Shown here: positions 1 to 8,480 of the stretch, one piece after another
Numbering within the stretch: the stretch's first letter is position 1
Layout of the letters: each line of letters starts with the position of its first letter
Assembly: GCA_963696405.1 (NCBI GenBank)
Contig: CAVOJY010000003.1
Coordinates: forward strand, 310,001 to 374,000
Source of the DNA: CAVOJY01 sp963696405
GTDB taxonomy: Bacteria > Chloroflexota > Limnocylindria > Limnocylindrales > CSP1-4
Length of the DNA stretch: 64,000 nt
Reading direction: 5' to 3'
Notes under the pieces: model-generated
Seen by the model: the letters and a program-made list of their open reading frames with translations, nothing else
Told to the model about the DNA's origin: nothing
The model's database searches: none
Position numbers and translations under genes: made by a program

Positions 1-37
1 CGCGCAGACCCGCCCTCGCCCACGCTGGAGGCACGCG

Positions 38-1369
38 ATGACCGACGAGCCGATCCGCTTCGAAGGGGACGGGCGCCGTGCAGGCTCCCAGGGCCCGCCG
101 GTGCCGCTCGAGATCGTCCTTGAAGCCGAGGGTTTCTCCTTCCGCGTTGGATCCGAACCCGTGCGCCGCGCGGCCTACCGCGACGCGGCCACGATCGCGA
201 TCGCCGACCAGGTGGGCTTCCTCGCCATCGGTCGCGGACCGGGCGGGGAGGAGCTGCGGCTTGACCGTTTCGGGGTCCAGCTCGGCGGGCTGATTCGCGA
301 GCTCCGCGACCGACGCCTCCGGCAGGTTCTCGGCGACCGCTTTGTCGAGCTGCCGCGGGATCGTCCGATCGAGCTGGTCGAGTACGCGGCCCCGTCCGGC
401 GCGGGGATCGCCCAGTTCGCCGCCCACCCCTGGGGGTTCGTCCTTGCACCGCTCGATGAGCGAACCGCGTGGATCGGGGTTCGGCGGGGCGAGATCGGGG
501 CAGTCGTGCCGCGGGAGGAGGTCGGCGGCGTGCGGGTCGAGGTGGCCGGCGGCGCAGGTGCCGTGGATCTCCTTCGCCTTGGGCCCGCGGCCGCGCGTTA
601 CGCGCAGGAACTGAGCGCCCTCCGCGATGGCGCCCGCGCCGACGCGTCGGCACTCGTCGGTGCGCTCATCCCGGATGCGCCGTTTGAGCTGCGCGATCGG
701 GCCTCGCGCCTCCTCGTTGACGGCCGGCCGGCGGGCCCCGATGCGCTCGGCGAAGCGTGGCCGTGGCTCGAGCGCGCCGTCCTGTCGGAGCCGGTCTTCG
801 CCGAGAGCTACAGGCTCCTCGTCACCCGGGCGGGTGGCGCGCAGGCCCTGCGATGGCTTGCGCTGTCACCGGTCGATCCCGGTTCCGACGAGCGGAGGGC
901 ATGGTTCTTCGTCGCCCTGCCCGGGAACCTCGTCGCGATGGAGCTGGTCAGCGAGGGTGCCCACGCGACGTACCTCTTCCGGGCCGTGCCGCGCCCGGGG
1001 TATGACGGTTCGGCGCCGCAGGCGATGCGGCCGGCGGTGGAGGCGGCGGTCGCAGGGGTCTCGACTGCCCTCGTCGATGCGCGGTTTCTCCGCGAGCCCA
1101 TCGGCCTCCCCGACGACCAGCTGGCGGCGCCCGCCTACACGAGATACCGGTTCGCGCTGGCCGCGCTGCCGTCGCTGGCCACAGCCCGGCGCATGTTCGT
1201 GGCGCGCCTGGTCCACCGCGACGCGGGGGGCTGGTCGGCCGCCCTTGACGACCTGGTCCGGTGGCACGCCGGTGCCCGCGACGACGCCGCGGCCTGGCCG
1301 GGTCGCACGGCCCAGGAGGGAGCCATCGCCGAAGCCGCCGGATCCTCCGGCGGGAACCCGGAGGGCTAA
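38..1369 (+). CDS. Conserved hypothetical protein, 443 aa
   Basis: I do not recognise this protein. It has no signal peptide and no membrane segment, so it is probably cytoplasmic. The first half alternates short beta-rich stretches with acidic and arginine-rich segments. The second half is rich in Ala, Arg and Leu and probably helical, ending in a Gly/Ser/Ala tail. The ATG at 38 sits eight bases after a GGAGG-like site (AGGC at 30-33 is the nearest purine run, so the match is weak). It ends six bases before the zinc-ribbon gene, which suggests co-transcription. Composition and frame use are typical of the high-GC piece, so it is a real gene, but no function is proposed. Confidence 0.7.
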   Translation: MTDEPIRFEGDGRRAGSQGPPVPLEIVLEAEGFSFRVGSEPVRRAAYRDAATIAIADQVGFLAIGRGPGGEELRLDRFGVQLGGLIRELRDRRLRQVLGDRFVELPRDRPIELVEYAAPSGAGIAQFAAHPWGFVLAPLDERTAWIGVRRGEIGAVVPREEVGGVRVEVAGGAGAVDLLRLGPAAARYAQELSALRDGARADASALVGALIPDAPFELRDRASRLLVDGRPAGPDALGEAWPWLERAVLSEPVFAESYRLLVTRAGGAQALRWLALSPVDPGSDERRAWFFVALPGNLVAMELVSEGAHATYLFRAVPRPGYDGSAPQAMRPAVEAAVAGVSTALVDARFLREPIGLPDDQLAAPAYTRYRFALAALPSLATARRMFVARLVHRDAGGWSAALDDLVRWHAGARDDAAAWPGRTAQEGAIAEAAGSSGGNPEG

Positions 1370-1375
1370 GGACGA

Positions 1376-1869
1376 ATGCCTACGTACAAGCATCCCTGCC
1401 CGGTCTGCGGCAACTTCATCCAGCGCGACGTGGCGCGATGCCCGTTCTGCGGACGGGTCGACCCGTTCACGCCCGGGCGCTGCGAGCATTGCGGGGCGGC
1501 GATCGAAGACCCGAAGTGGGTCGCCTGCCCGCGGTGCGGCACCAGCCTGGGCGAAGAGAAGGTGACGGAGATGTACGCCGCGCCGCCAGGCGCTCCGGCC
1601 ACCGCGCCGCCAGGCCTCCGGCCGCCGCTCCGCCAGGCCCGCCGGCCACCGCGCTGGCCCGGCCGGCCGCAGCAGTCGAGCCGACTGCGCCTGCCTTGCC
1701 CGTGGAGCCGGCCGCGCTTGTCCCCCCGCCTGTCACCCCGCCTGCGGCTTCGCCACCTGTCCCGGAGGTGCAGGTTCCGGCCGGGCCCCGGGCCTTCTGC
1801 ACGGCCTGCGGCCAGCCGCTCGACCCAGGGGCCCGCTTCTGCACGACCTGCGGGACGCTCGTGGAGTAG
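1376..1869 (+). CDS. Double zinc-ribbon protein (frameshifted)
   Basis: The N-terminal ~60 residues hold three CxxC-type knuckles (CPVCG, CPFCG, CEHCG with CPRCG), typical of a zinc ribbon. A Pro/Ala-rich linker follows and, in another frame, a second ribbon (FCTACG and FCTTCG) ends at 1869. The two parts lie in different frames, with the shift near 1,600-1,640 in the GC-rich linker. A ribbon-linker-ribbon layout is common for small zinc-ribbon proteins, so I read this as one gene with an indel. Without the shift, the first frame would run on into the LysR gene and give a false fusion. The partner or nucleic acid bound is unknown. Confidence 0.65.
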
Positions 1870-1894
1870 TGGTCAACGGCAGCAGGGGCGTGGA

Positions 1895-2878
1895 ATGGTG
1901 AGGTCCAGCCGGCCCGGCCCCGAGCGTCCCTCACGGCCCGGCCTTGACCAGGTGGTCACCGTCCACCAGCTCAGGCTCCTCGCCGCGGTAGCCGACCGCG
2001 GGGGCGTTTCCCGGGCGGCCGAGTCGCTTGGGCTGAGCCAGCCCGCCGTGTCTCACCAGCTCAGGACCCTGAGCGAGGCCGTCGGGGCGCCGCTGGTGGA
2101 GACCGTCGGACGCCAAGTTCACCTGACTGCCGCCGGGCAGGTCCTCTACGACCACGCCCGCCGGATCCTCGCCGAGTTCGAGGCGGCAGGGAGCGCCCTG
2201 GACGAGTTGCGGGGCCTGCGCAGCGGCATGCTGCGCGTTGTCGGCGACACGACTGTCGGCACGTACGTTCTTCCCGATGTGCTCGGTTCGTTCCGCCACG
2301 AGCACCCCGCGATCGAGGTCCGCCTGGACGTCGGGAACCGCCAGCACGTCCTCGCCCGCCTGGTGGCAAACGAGGTCGACTTCGCGATCGGCGGACGGCC
2401 CTGGGAGGACCCGCCCGTCCCGCTCATTGTCCGGCCTTTCCTGGCCAACGAGCTCATCGTGATCGCATCCCCGCGCCACCCGCTGGCAGGTGCCCCACGC
2501 GTCACCCTCGGGCAACTCGCCGGCGAGCCGTTCATCACGAGGGAACCTGGTTCGGGAACCCGCGAGACGGCAGAGGAGGCGTTCCATCGCGCCCACCTGT
2601 CGGTCCGACCGGTCATGGAGCTGGCCAGCAACGGCGCGATCAAGCGGGCCGTCGCCCAGGACCTGGGGTACTCGATCGTCTCACGCTATGCGGCCGCGCT
2701 CGAGCTCAGCCTTGGTCTCCTCGTCGAGCTGCGGGTTGACGGCTTCCCGCTGCTCCGCGAATGGCACCTCTTTCAGGCTCGCGACAAGCGCCTGAGCCCG
2801 GCAGCCGAGGCCTTTCTCGGTTTCGTGGTCGAGGGCCGCTGGCGGGACAACGTGGGTCGTCCCCTGGCCACGGACTGA
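1895..2878 (+). CDS. cbbR: LysR-family regulator, probable CbbR
   Basis: This is a LysR-type transcriptional regulator. The N-terminal winged helix-turn-helix carries the family pattern HQLRLL, then SRAAESLGLSQPAVSHQL, followed by a periplasmic-binding-like effector domain through the C-terminus. The ATG at 1895 gives 327 aa; a GTG at 1952, just before the HQLRLL motif, is an equally plausible start and closer to the usual family length. Its stop is 126 bases before phosphoribulokinase, and the RuBisCO genes follow. Neighbourhood therefore suggests CbbR, the activator of Calvin-cycle genes. Unlike many cbbR genes it is co-directional with its presumed targets rather than divergent. The LysR call is firm; the CbbR role is inferred. 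Confidence 0.85.
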   Translation: MVRSSRPGPERPSRPGLDQVVTVHQLRLLAAVADRGGVSRAAESLGLSQPAVSHQLRTLSEAVGAPLVETVGRQVHLTAAGQVLYDHARRILAEFEAAGSALDELRGLRSGMLRVVGDTTVGTYVLPDVLGSFRHEHPAIEVRLDVGNRQHVLARLVANEVDFAIGGRPWEDPPVPLIVRPFLANELIVIASPRHPLAGAPRVTLGQLAGEPFITREPGSGTRETAEEAFHRAHLSVRPVMELASNGAIKRAVAQDLGYSIVSRYAAALELSLGLLVELRVDGFPLLREWHLFQARDKRLSPAAEAFLGFVVEGRWRDNVGRPLATD

Positions 2879-2940
2879 GTCCCGGGCGGCTGCCTCGCGC
2901 AGGCATACTCGCCAATCGTGACGCGAAGATGCACTGGGAG

Positions 2941-2955
2941 GCATGTACACCATGC
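2941..2955. promoter_or_regulatory. Candidate CbbR operator between cbbR and prk
   Basis: The 126-base gap between the LysR gene and phosphoribulokinase holds the inverted repeat GCATG-TACAC-CATGC. It fits the T-N11-A dyad that LysR proteins usually bind. It lies about 50 bases upstream of the prk ATG, among AT-richer sequence than its surroundings. Binding by the upstream regulator is inference from position. Confidence 0.4.
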
Positions 2956-3004
2956 AAAGGATGTATTGGACCTCATGATCACCGCGCGGTAGGCTTGTCG
3001 CCTC

Positions 3005-4030
3005 ATGACCGCCGAGATCACCCCACCCGACCAGCGCCCGATCTTCGTCGCCATCGGAGGCGACAGCGGGAGCGGTAAGTCGACGCTCGCCGCCGGCTTC
3101 TACCGGATCTTCGGCGACGCCCGGATCACCACCGTGTGCCTGGACGATTACCACAGCCTGGACCGGGAGCAGCGGAAGATGGTAGGCCTTACCGCGCTCA
3201 ACCCTCGGGTCAACAACTTCGCCCTGATGGAGGAGCAACTGCTGACCCTCAAGCGCGGCCGGACGGTCCGGAAGCCGGTGTACGACCACCGGGATGGAAC
3301 CTTCGGTCCGCCCGAGGTCGTGGAACCGGGAGAGGTGGTGATCGTGCAGGGTCTCCACCCGTTGCTGGTGCCCGGCATCCGGGCCCTGTTCGGCCTCAGG
3401 GTCTGGCTGGATCCCGAGGAGGAACTGAAGCGCCACTGGAAAATCCAGCGCGACGTTGCCAAGCGCGGCTACACGGAGGAGCAGGTCCGCCGCGAGATCG
3501 AGCTGCGCCGGGAGGACGTCGAGGCATTCATTGCACCCCAGCGCCGCTTCGCCGACCTCGTCGTTCGCTTCTACCGTCAGCAAGGACGCGATGACGAGCA
3601 CCTCAGCGTCCGCATCACCACACGGTCGACGCTCCCGCCCATCAACCTCGAAGGGATCCTCGACCGACCCGGGACGGGACTTCGGGTCTTCGAGCGGGAG
3701 GGCGATGAGATCACCGAGATCGACGGCGATGTCGATCGCGATACGGCGTGGGAGCTCGAGGACCGGATCTGGGAGCACATCGACAAGCGCCACCGCCACC
3801 TGCGGCACCTCGGGCCCGAGCAGTTCGGCACGTTCACGGATGAACGCCTCCGTGAGCGCCACAGTGACCCCCTCGCTTTGACGCAGCTGCTGCTCGTCCA
3901 CCGGATCCTCGCGGCCGAGCGGTGGATGCTCCTCCGGGTGCCGGTCGACCAGCACGAGTTGCTCGTGGACGACCTGGGTTCCTGCATTCCCGTGGACGAG
4001 CACGGCGGTGGCGGCCATGAGCATCCCTGA
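3005..4030 (+). CDS. prk: Phosphoribulokinase
   Basis: Phosphoribulokinase makes ribulose 1,5-bisphosphate from ribulose 5-phosphate and ATP, the step that feeds RuBisCO. The P-loop GGDSGSGKST lies at residues 18-27, followed by the Walker-B-like DDYHSLDR segment and the conserved YDHRDGTF and VIVQGLHP motifs near residues 95-120. The 341-aa length and the long C-terminal region resemble the cyanobacterial/plant type rather than the shorter proteobacterial type. The protein ends in a short His/Gly-rich tail. It lies between the LysR regulator and rbcL, 45 bases before the latter, as expected for a Calvin-cycle operon. Identification is firm; the sub-type is judged only by length and motifs. 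Confidence 0.95.
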   Translation: MTAEITPPDQRPIFVAIGGDSGSGKSTLAAGFYRIFGDARITTVCLDDYHSLDREQRKMVGLTALNPRVNNFALMEEQLLTLKRGRTVRKPVYDHRDGTFGPPEVVEPGEVVIVQGLHPLLVPGIRALFGLRVWLDPEEELKRHWKIQRDVAKRGYTEEQVRREIELRREDVEAFIAPQRRFADLVVRFYRQQGRDDEHLSVRITTRSTLPPINLEGILDRPGTGLRVFEREGDEITEIDGDVDRDTAWELEDRIWEHIDKRHRHLRHLGPEQFGTFTDERLRERHSDPLALTQLLLVHRILAAERWMLLRVPVDQHELLVDDLGSCIPVDEHGGGGHEHP

Positions 4031-4075
4031 GCAGCGTGCCCCCGACCGGCCCGGTCGCTCACCCAGGAGACCACG

Positions 4076-5515
4076 ATGACTGAACCGGCCGCTCCGCTCT
4101 TCGATGCCGGCGTGAAGATGTACATGGAGACCGGGTACTGGCGCCCGGACTATGTCCCGCGCGACACCGACGTCCTCGCCGCGTTCCGCCTCACGCCCCA
4201 GGACAACGTCGCCCCGGAGGAGGCGGCAGCGGCCGTGGCCGGCGAGTCATCCACCGCGACCTGGACGACAGTGTGGACCGACCGGCTGACCGATCTCGAG
4301 CGCTACAAGGGGAAGTGTTATCGGCTCGAACCGGTCCCGGGTGAGCAGAACCAGTACATCGCCTTCATCGCCTACGACCTCGACCTCTTCGAAGAGGGCT
4401 CGATCCCGAACCTCACCTCGTCGATCGTGGGCAACGTCTTCGGCTTCAAGGCCCTGCGGGCGCTCCGACTCGAGGACATGCGGTTCCCCGTCGCCTACCT
4501 CAAGACGTTCCCCGGACCGCCGCACGGTCTGCGCGTCGAGCGCGACAAGCTGAACAAGTACGGCCGGCCGCTCCTGGGCGGGACGATCAAGCCGAAGCTC
4601 GGCCTCTCGGCCAGGAACTACGGCCGGGCCGTCTACGAGGGGCTGCGCGGTGGTCTCGACTTCACGAAGGACGACGAGAACATCAACTCCCAGCCGTTCA
4701 TGCGCTGGCGCGACCGCTTCACCTTCGTCGCCGAGGCCATCCGCAAGGCGGAGGACGAGACGGGCGAGCGGAAGGGCCACTTCCTCAACGTGACCGCGCC
4801 CGACATCGAGCAGATGATCGAGCGTGCGGAGTTCGCCAGGGCGTGCTCGCCGATCATCATGGTCGACTTCCTGACCGTCGGGTTCGCCGGGCATCAGACC
4901 CTCGCGAACTGGTGCCGACGCAACGGAGTGCTCCTCCACGTCCACCGCGCGATGCATGCGGTCATCGACCGCCAGCGCGCCCACGGGATCCACTGGCGGG
5001 TCCTCGCGAAGATGGTGCGGATGATGGGCGCCGATCAGCTGCACAACGGGACGGTCGTGGGCAAGCTCGAGGGCGACCGCGCGTCGACCGAGGCCATCAA
5101 CGACCTCCTCCGGGACGATTTCGTGGCCGAGGATCGTGCCCGGGGCATCTACTTCGACCAGCCGTGGGCGTCGCTTCCCGCCGTCTTCCCGGTGGCGTCG
5201 GGCGGCATCCACGTCTGGCACATTCCGGACCTGCTGGCGATCTTCGGCGACGACGCCGTCTTCCAGTTCGGCGGCGGCACCCTCGGTCATCCCTGGGGCA
5301 GTGCCGCCGGGGCGTCGGCGAACCGCGTCGCGCTGGAGGCCGCGGTCAAGGCCCGCAACGAGGGGCGGGACCTGGTTGCCGAGAGCGCCGACATCCTTGA
5401 CGCTGCCGCCCGCCATTCGCCCGAGCTGAGGGTCGCCCTCGACGTGTGGCGTGGGGTCATGTTCGAGAGTCTCGAGGCGACAGATCGCCTCGACCGAGTG
5501 GAGGCCGGGGTATGA
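4076..5515 (+). CDS. rbcL: RuBisCO large subunit, form I
   Basis: The large subunit of ribulose-1,5-bisphosphate carboxylase/oxygenase fixes CO2 onto RuBP. At 479 aa it has the normal form I length. Active-site features are present: the GTIKPK lysine at K172, the carbamylated lysine in FTKDDEN at K198, HRAMH, the loop-6 lysine in VVGKLEGD, SGGIHVWH and GGGTLGHPWG. Several segments, such as HRAMHAVIDRQ, resemble the green-type (IA/IB) lineage rather than red-type IC/ID. Others differ from both: GGT before IKPK where Cys is usual, and QLHNGT where HIHAGT is usual. No cbbX is seen. Its stop overlaps the rbcS start. Only a tree would settle whether it is one of the deep Chloroflexota form I branches. 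Confidence 0.97.
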   Translation: MTEPAAPLFDAGVKMYMETGYWRPDYVPRDTDVLAAFRLTPQDNVAPEEAAAAVAGESSTATWTTVWTDRLTDLERYKGKCYRLEPVPGEQNQYIAFIAYDLDLFEEGSIPNLTSSIVGNVFGFKALRALRLEDMRFPVAYLKTFPGPPHGLRVERDKLNKYGRPLLGGTIKPKLGLSARNYGRAVYEGLRGGLDFTKDDENINSQPFMRWRDRFTFVAEAIRKAEDETGERKGHFLNVTAPDIEQMIERAEFARACSPIIMVDFLTVGFAGHQTLANWCRRNGVLLHVHRAMHAVIDRQRAHGIHWRVLAKMVRMMGADQLHNGTVVGKLEGDRASTEAINDLLRDDFVAEDRARGIYFDQPWASLPAVFPVASGGIHVWHIPDLLAIFGDDAVFQFGGGTLGHPWGSAAGASANRVALEAAVKARNEGRDLVAESADILDAAARHSPELRVALDVWRGVMFESLEATDRLDRVEAGV

Positions 5516-5874
5516 GTCGAGGAGCGCCGACCAGGCGGGTCGAGACGTTCTCCTACCTGCCACCCCTGACCGACGACGAGATCGGCCGGCAGGTGGACTG
5601 GATTCTCAGTCGCGGCCTCGTGCCGGCCATCGAGCACACGCTCCACCCGCGGCCGCGCGACAGCTACTGGAGCATGTGGAAGCTGCCGCTCTTCGAGGCT
5701 CGGACAGGCGCCGAAGTCCTCGGGGAGATCGCTTCCTGTCTCGAGGCGAACCCGGAGAGCTACGTCAAGGTCGTGGGCTACGACCCGCGCCTCCAGAGCC
5801 AGGTAGTCAGCCTCGTGGTCCGGCGGCCGCAACGGGGCGACCAAGGCGAGCCCGCAGGCCTGGACCAAAGCTAG
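5512..5874 (+). CDS. rbcS: RuBisCO small subunit
   Basis: The small subunit caps the L8 core of form I RuBisCO. This 120-aa protein has the family's N-terminal pattern ETFSYLPPLTDDEI, the IEH and SYWSMWKLP segments, and a C-terminal SYVKVVGYDP stretch. The ATG overlaps the rbcL stop codon (ATGA), indicating translational coupling. Its presence means the enzyme is not one of the small-subunit-less form I' or I'' enzymes described from Chloroflexota. The tail after VVRRP is short and polar. A hairpin terminator follows at once, so rbcS probably ends the operon. Confidence 0.93.
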   Translation: MSRGAPTRRVETFSYLPPLTDDEIGRQVDWILSRGLVPAIEHTLHPRPRDSYWSMWKLPLFEARTGAEVLGEIASCLEANPESYVKVVGYDPRLQSQVVSLVVRRPQRGDQGEPAGLDQS

Positions 5875-5881
5875 AACGCGT

Positions 5882-5923
5882 GGCTGCGGCCGGGCCCCGA
5901 GGGGTGCGGTGCCGGCCGCAGCC
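5882..5923. terminator. Hairpin between convergent rbcS and zinc-ribbon gene
   Basis: A perfect 12-bp inverted repeat (GGCTGCGGCCGG and its complement) surrounds an 18-base loop just after the rbcS stop. It lies between two converging genes and has no T-tract, so it would be a bidirectional, GC-rich terminator. Function is inferred from structure and position. Confidence 0.55.
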
Positions 5924-5931
5924 CGGACGGG

Positions 5932-6555
5932 TCAGCCTGACTTCGCGCCGCAGTTGCCACAGAAGCGGGCGCCCTCGGCGAGGTCGGCGCCACACTGCGT
6001 GCACTTCGGGGTTCCCAGCCGCGTCCCGCAGTTGGCGCAGAACTTCTCGGACCCCACGGGCCGGCCGCAGCTCGGGCAGACCGTCGCTCGCGCGGTCGTG
6101 TCGCCCGAGAAGACGCGCTGGGCCTGCATCGCCTCGCGCATCTGCTGCAGTTCCACGTCCGATCGAGTTGCCTCCATCTCAGCCGCCAGTTTCGGCGCGC
6201 AGTTGGTGCAGAGGCCGCGCTGGTCGTTCCAGCATGTCTCGTCCACCCAGTTGTTACAGCGCGGGCAGCGCTTGAAGAGCGCCATGATCTCGTTCGACGA
6301 GCGCTGCAGGGCATCGTCGCGCTCGCCCCGGTCGGCGACGTCTCGGACGGTGTCCGCGGCGTTGCTGGCGCTCCCGAAGATGCCGCCGATGAGGCTGGAG
6401 GCGCCCCGGAGCACGGTGCCGGCCGTGCCCATCTTCGAGCGGATGTACTCGCTGCGGTAGCCGCTGCCGCAGATGTCGCAGCGGAACTCGAACTGGTAGC
6501 CGGTCTCGTCGGAGAGGTCCGAGTAGTTCGAGGTGAAGGGCGTGAACCCGGCCAT
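5932..6555 (-). CDS. Multi-zinc-ribbon protein, 207 aa
   Basis: This protein holds at least four zinc-binding clusters. CDICG lies near residue 26; CPRCN with CTNC lies near residues 97-120; two C-terminal double ribbons carry CPSCG/CANCG and CTQCG/CGNCG. Between the first and second clusters is a Gly/Ala/Ser-rich stretch (about residues 45-75) that could be a short amphipathic or membrane-associated helix. The C-terminal ribbons resemble those of the 1376 gene. It converges on rbcS across a hairpin and diverges from the homoserine dehydrogenase gene. The fold class is clear; the role is unknown. Confidence 0.75.
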   Translation of the reverse strand: MAGFTPFTSNYSDLSDETGYQFEFRCDICGSGYRSEYIRSKMGTAGTVLRGASSLIGGIFGSASNAADTVRDVADRGERDDALQRSSNEIMALFKRCPRCNNWVDETCWNDQRGLCTNCAPKLAAEMEATRSDVELQQMREAMQAQRVFSGDTTARATVCPSCGRPVGSEKFCANCGTRLGTPKCTQCGADLAEGARFCGNCGAKSG

Positions 6556-6703
6556 GGTCTCCTCCGCTGGTGCCGGCGATGGTGCCGGCGACCCCGCGCT
6601 GGGCGGCTGTGCTCGCCGCCCATCGTAGCGCGTCCCGGCCAGTGTCCTCGCCGTGGTTTCGCCGGGTCACCATGTGTCCCCTGCCGCTGCCATACTCGGG
6701 GCC

Positions 6704-7783
6704 ATGGGCCAACCTCGTCGCGCCAGCGGACCGGTCGCGATCACGCCTCCGCCGCGTGTCGTTCGCCTCGCCCTCGTCGGTTTCGGGGCGGTTGCGCGGG
6801 CGCTCGTCGCGCTGCTCGAGCAGACGGCCGAGGAAGTGGCACGCGAACGGGGCGTGGCGTTCGTGTTCGCGGTCGTCGCCACGAGGCGAACGGGCGTGGC
6901 CCTCCTGCCCGGGGGAACCGGGCCGGCCGACGTGGCGGCCGGGTTTCCGGTGGCGCCCGCGCGGCCGGTCGCGGCACTCGCCTCGGTCCTTGCGGACCCG
7001 GGAACCCCGTACGACGTGCTGGTGGAACTCAGCACCGTTGCGCCGGCGGACGGGGAGCCGGCGGCGACCTACCTGCGGGCGGCGCTCCGCAGCGGACGGC
7101 ACGCCGTGAGCGCCAACAAGGGCCCCATCGCCTGGCACGGGCGTGAGCTTGCCGAGCTTGCCGCGGCGAGCGGCGCGGCGCTGCGGTACGAGGCGGCGAC
7201 CATGGACAGCCTGCCGGTCCACGCCATCCGCGAGCGGATCGTCCCCGTCGGACGCGTCGTCTCCTTCGCCGGCATCGTCAACTCCACGACGAACCTCGTC
7301 CTCACGGCCATGGCCGCCGGGCGGAGCGCGGCCCGGGCGCTGACAGAAGCGCAGCAGCTCGGGATCGCCGAGGCGGACCCCCGGAACGACACCGAAGGGC
7401 ACGACGCCGTCCTCAAGGCCACGATTCTCGCGAACCTGCTGCTCGAGCCGGCCGACCCGCTGACGCCCGACCGGGTGGATCGGCGCGGCCTGGAGGCCGT
7501 GCCGGATGACTGGCCGTCCCGCGCGGCCGCAGCCGGCGGCCGCGTCCGGCTTGTCGCCCGCGGATGGCGCGATGGCGTGGACGGCAGGGTCGCGGCCGCA
7601 CGGGTGGGACCGGAGGAGCTGCCGCTCGGCCACCCCCTCGCGCTCGTCGACGGCACCTCGATGGCACTCGACCTCGAGACGGAGCATGCGGGCACGCTGC
7701 ACCTCGCGCTCGTCGAGCCGCACGTGGAGCAGACTGCCTACGCGGTGCTCACCGACCTGCTCGCGCTCGCCGAGGCCCGCTAG
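6704..7783 (+). CDS. hom: Homoserine dehydrogenase
   Basis: Homoserine dehydrogenase reduces aspartate semialdehyde to homoserine for threonine and methionine synthesis. The N-terminal Rossmann segment LVGFGAVARAL, the VSANKGPIA motif, the VNSTTNLVLTAM loop and the NDTEGHDAVLKATILAN signature are all family hallmarks. With the ATG at 6704 the protein is 359 aa and lacks the C-terminal ACT domain used for feedback control in longer homologues; an upstream GTG or ATG at 6653 is less likely. Its TAG stop shares the palindrome CTAG with the stop of the converging metallopeptidase gene. Identification is good, although some short homologues are annotated only as homoserine-dehydrogenase-like. Confidence 0.88.
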   Translation: MGQPRRASGPVAITPPPRVVRLALVGFGAVARALVALLEQTAEEVARERGVAFVFAVVATRRTGVALLPGGTGPADVAAGFPVAPARPVAALASVLADPGTPYDVLVELSTVAPADGEPAATYLRAALRSGRHAVSANKGPIAWHGRELAELAAASGAALRYEAATMDSLPVHAIRERIVPVGRVVSFAGIVNSTTNLVLTAMAAGRSAARALTEAQQLGIAEADPRNDTEGHDAVLKATILANLLLEPADPLTPDRVDRRGLEAVPDDWPSRAAAAGGRVRLVARGWRDGVDGRVAAARVGPEELPLGHPLALVDGTSMALDLETEHAGTLHLALVEPHVEQTAYAVLTDLLALAEAR

Positions 7784-8211
7784 TCCATCCCAAGCTCGTG
7801 GAGGCGCCGCTCGTCGAAGCCGGCGTGGTGAGCCAGCTCGTGGACGATGGTGACGCGCACCTCCTCCTCCAGGTCGTCCGGATCCGGGAAGTCATCCTCG
7901 AGCGGGAACCGGAACAGCGTGATCTTGTTCGGCCACTGGACCCAGTCGGCGGCGTACTCGGTGGGCGGGGTGCCCTCGTAGAGGCCGTAGAGCGTGTCGT
8001 CCCGGTCGAGCCCGCTCGTCCGCAACTGCTCCGGCGAGGGCTCGTCCTCGACGACGATCGCGACATCATTCAGCAGCGGTCGCAGGATCGCCGGCAGCCG
8101 GTCGATCGCGCGCTCGACGGCGGCCTCGAAGAAGGCGAGGCGTGACGTGCGCACGGGCGCGCGCCGGTGGGGACGAGCGCGGGACTGGGTACCCCGGCGG
8201 CGAATCGGCAT
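7780..8211 (-). CDS. Zincin-like metallopeptidase family protein
   Basis: The C-terminal HELAHHAGF segment is a HExxH zinc motif, preceded by the family pattern in which acidic residues lead into VRVTIVHE. The 143-aa size and overall layout match the small predicted metallopeptidase family related to DUF1025/zincin_1. The N-terminus (first ~25 residues) is Arg-rich and poorly conserved looking. I chose the ATG at 8211, because a longer frame reaching back to 8475 would overlap TatA antisense. Its substrate is unknown. It converges on homoserine dehydrogenase with overlapping stops and diverges from tatA. Confidence 0.8.
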   Translation of the reverse strand: MPIRRRGTQSRARPHRRAPVRTSRLAFFEAAVERAIDRLPAILRPLLNDVAIVVEDEPSPEQLRTSGLDRDDTLYGLYEGTPPTEYAADWVQWPNKITLFRFPLEDDFPDPDDLEEEVRVTIVHELAHHAGFDERRLHELGMD

Positions 8212-8289
8212 GGCCCTATCGTAGCGGTCGCCGCGAGGCCGCCACCCGAACCTCGGCCCGACTGTGGCTGGGGCGAGTACCATTCGGAC

Positions 8290-8451
8290 ATGGAAATTGC
8301 GATCATCCTCATCGTGGTCCTCATCGTGGTCCTGATGTGGCGCGGCCCGAAGACCCTGCCCAAGCTGGGTGAGGCGGCCGGAAAGGGCCTCAAGTCGGTT
8401 CGCGACGAGGCGAACGCCAAGATCGACGAGGAGGCCGGGGAGAAGCCCTGA
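8290..8451 (+). CDS. tatA: TatA-type twin-arginine translocase subunit
   Basis: TatA subunits form the protein-conducting ring of the Tat export system. This 53-aa protein has an N-terminal membrane helix (about residues 3-16, IAIILIVVLIVVLM), a short hinge RGPKTLPKLG and an amphipathic helix rich in Lys, Ala and Glu. The KLG after the hinge matches the family LG signature. It is at the short end of the family range. No tatC or tatB is in the window. The ATG at 8290 starts the hydrophobic helix directly; earlier in-frame starts would add an unlikely Pro/Arg leader. Confidence 0.85.
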   Translation: MEIAIILIVVLIVVLMWRGPKTLPKLGEAAGKGLKSVRDEANAKIDEEAGEKP

Positions 8452-8480
8452 CGCAGCCGTCGCGCCGGTCACCACCAGCG

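Noticed and set aside
1376..2878. A 500-aa zinc-ribbon/LysR fusion
   Set aside because: The LysR part is in the same frame only because of the indel in the zinc-ribbon linker. The second ribbon (FCTTCG) ends at 1869 in another frame, and LysR has its own start.
2681..4024. Minus-strand 447-codon open frame opposite prk
   Set aside because: Antisense shadow with no recognisable protein motif; prk has strong evidence on the plus strand.
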